Shown: one piece after another, positions 62,694 through 64,000 of the stretch
Layout of the letters: each line of letters begins with the position of its first letter
Numbering within the stretch: position 1 is the first letter of the stretch
NCBI GenBank assembly: GCA_964441285.1
Contig: CAYTUK010000004.1
Location: 62,001 to 126,000 of the forward strand
Direction: 5' to 3'
Length of the DNA stretch: 64,000 nucleotides
DNA from: S010-25 sp964441285
Lineage (GTDB): Bacteria > Pseudomonadota > Gammaproteobacteria > SZUA-229
Made by a program: the position numbers and the translations under genes
The notes under the pieces: generated by a model
The model's database searches: none
What the model saw: only the letters and a program-made list of their open reading frames with translations
Told to the model about the DNA's origin: nothing

Positions 62694-63347
62694 ATGAATA
62701 GAATTATTCAGTCCTCTACTTTTTCTCATTCGACACAACAGTCAGGTAAAGCGACCACGGAATCGTTAAATCTGGTACCAATGGTGGTTGAGCAGACCTC
62801 ACGCGGTGAGCGTTCCTACGATATTTATTCTCGTCTGCTTAAGGAACGGGTAATTTTTATTGTTGGTGAAATAGAAGATCATATGGCCAATTTGATTGTT
62901 GCCCAGTTATTATTTCTTGAATCGGAAAATCCAGATAAGGATATTTCAGTGTATATTAACTCGCCAGGTGGTTCCGTTACTGCTGGTATGGCTATTTACG
63001 ATACGATGCAGTTTGTTAAGCCGCATATCAGTACCCTGTGTATCGGTCAGGCAGCGAGTATGGGGGCAGTCTTACTTGCTGCAGGTGAAAAAGGTAAGCG
63101 TTATTCATTGCCACATTCGCGTGTCATGATACATCAGCCACTGGGTGGCTTTCAGGGACAAGCTTCTGATATTGATATTCATGCGCGTGAAATATTGAAA
63201 ATACGCGAACAATTAAACCAGATGCTTGCCGATCACACGGGTCAAACTATTAAAAAGATTGGTGATGATACAGAGAGAGATAACTTTATGGATGCTAAAA
63301 TGGCCGTTGAATATGGATTAATTGATGAAGTGCTAACGCAGCGCTAA
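62694..63347 (+). CDS. clpP: ATP-dependent Clp protease proteolytic subunit
   Basis: 217 residues. Serine protease tetradecamer working with ClpX or ClpA. Catalytic Ser122 in GQAASMGAVLLAAG and His147 in SRVMIHQPLGG; the Asp is in ERDNFMDAKMAVEYGLID near the C-terminus. The first 20 residues are a divergent propeptide before LNLVPMVVEQT. Confidence 0.98.
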   Translation: MNRIIQSSTFSHSTQQSGKATTESLNLVPMVVEQTSRGERSYDIYSRLLKERVIFIVGEIEDHMANLIVAQLLFLESENPDKDISVYINSPGGSVTAGMAIYDTMQFVKPHISTLCIGQAASMGAVLLAAGEKGKRYSLPHSRVMIHQPLGGFQGQASDIDIHAREILKIREQLNQMLADHTGQTIKKIGDDTERDNFMDAKMAVEYGLIDEVLTQR

Positions 63348-63357
63348 CGGGTGACAG

Positions 63358-63386
63358 CTATTATTTTACCAGGGAAACAATAATAG
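63358..63386. other. Stem-loop between clpP and clpX
   Basis: CTATTATT pairs with AATAATAG across 13 bases, 10 bp after clpP. AT-only stem without a T run; possibly an mRNA processing or attenuation site. The rest of the 267-bp gap to clpX shows nothing further. Confidence 0.3.
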
Positions 63387-63614
63387 TCGGCTGGCTTAAG
63401 TCGGAAAATGCACACTTAGAAACAGGGTATAAGAAAGGATGTTTGTCGATGATTTCGTTATTTTCTGTCAAAAAGCAGACTAAATCTTCCCTGAAGATGG
63501 TATGAATGTTATTCGTACGCTATTGTCTAACATAGAATGTTTTTAATAATTAATACTTGCAAGATAGCACGCAAGTTGGCAAGGTGTTTGTGTACGGATG
63601 TTTGAGAGAAATAT

Positions 63615-64000
63615 ATGAGTGACGATAAAACGATAACTGGTAATGATGCTGAAAAATTGTTGTACTGCTCTTTTTGTGGAAAGAGCCAGCATGAAGTTAA
63701 AAAATTAATTGCAGGCCCATCGGTATACGTTTGTGATGAATGTGTTGAGTTGTGTAATGATATTATTCTGGAAGAGCTGGAAGATGAGTCGAGTGCAGCG
63801 ATTAGCAAGTTACCTACACCCATAGAAATAAATAATATATTAGATGATTATGTTATTGGTCAGGCACGGGCTAAAAAAATCCTTGCGGTTGCAGTCTATA
63901 ATCACTATAAACGTCTTGAAGTAAAACATAAAAAAGACGATATCGAGTTATCGAAAAGTAATATTCTTATGATTGGGCCAACAGGTTCGGGTAAAACCCT
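63615..64000 (+). CDS. clpX: ClpX ATPase, N-terminal part
   Basis: Partial at the right edge; 128 codons visible. ClpX is the AAA+ unfoldase that feeds ClpP. The zinc-binding domain is complete (YCSFCGKS and VCDECVELC, residues about 17-50), followed by PTPIEINNILDDYVIGQ and the start of the AAA module with LMIGPTGSGKT (Walker A) at the end of the window. The ATG at 63615 follows GAGAGAAATAT. Confidence 0.97.
   Translation, partial: MSDDKTITGNDAEKLLYCSFCGKSQHEVKKLIAGPSVYVCDECVELCNDIILEELEDESSAAISKLPTPIEINNILDDYVIGQARAKKILAVAVYNHYKRLEVKHKKDDIELSKSNILMIGPTGSGKT

Overview
The window is a chromosomal segment of a gammaproteobacterium. The evidence is the block greA-yhbY-rlmE-ftsH-folP-glmM-tpiA-secG-tRNA-Leu(GAG)-nuoA..N, the tig-clpP-clpX order, and the enzymes RlmM, RsmJ, TrmJ, SuhB and AlaA. 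A secreted Gly/Asn/Tyr-rich protein of the sulfur-globule type, a CbbQ/CbbO pair and a separate-subunit (nuoC, nuoD) complex I point to a sulfur-oxidising, probably autotrophic lineage (Chromatiales/Thiotrichales-like). The lineage is an inference; no rRNA or RuBisCO gene lies in the window.

Layout. 1-2081: a partial secreted MBL-fold hydrolase, a formate/nitrite-family channel gene behind a near-consensus sigma-54 promoter, and tRNA-Glu. 2189-13625: carAB, greA, yhbY, rlmE, ftsH, folP, glmM, tpiA. 13633-29122: secG, tRNA-Leu(GAG) and a complete 14-gene nuo operon. 29163-35358: a GFA-family protein and a convergent 1919-residue hybrid kinase ending in an EAL domain. 35772-42705: an AlsS-type TPP enzyme, ispG, an M18 aminopeptidase, alaA, yggS. 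43080-45489: an unrecognised low-complexity membrane protein and the sulfur-globule-type gene with its own promoter and terminator. 46013-51822: sbcB, cbbO, cbbQ, rlmM. 51932-56864: a short ibaG, suhB, trmJ, a DUF423 gene, yajQ, rsmJ, tatD. 57095-59416: a four-gene unit of two DUF1538 membrane proteins, a short-T-loop PII-like protein and a two-CBS protein. 59449-64000: folD, tRNA-Pro/Arg/His, tRNA-Leu(TAG), tig, clpP and the start of clpX.

The feature that ordinary annotation does not explain is a family of intergenic imperfect palindromes of about 110-138 bp. There are nine copies with a recognisable core (two of them degraded or cut short) and at least three solo arms, all between genes. 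They share a core of about 57 bp with small hairpins. The flanking arms fall into three unrelated sequence classes, yet the arms of one copy pair with each other, up to a perfect 31-bp stem at 52302-52413. Conserved core with exchanged but self-complementary arms means the fold, not the arm sequence, is maintained. The second most interesting item is the DUF1538/DUF1538/PII-like/CBS operon, a plausible ligand-controlled ion transporter. All calls come from reading the sequence; no database search was run.
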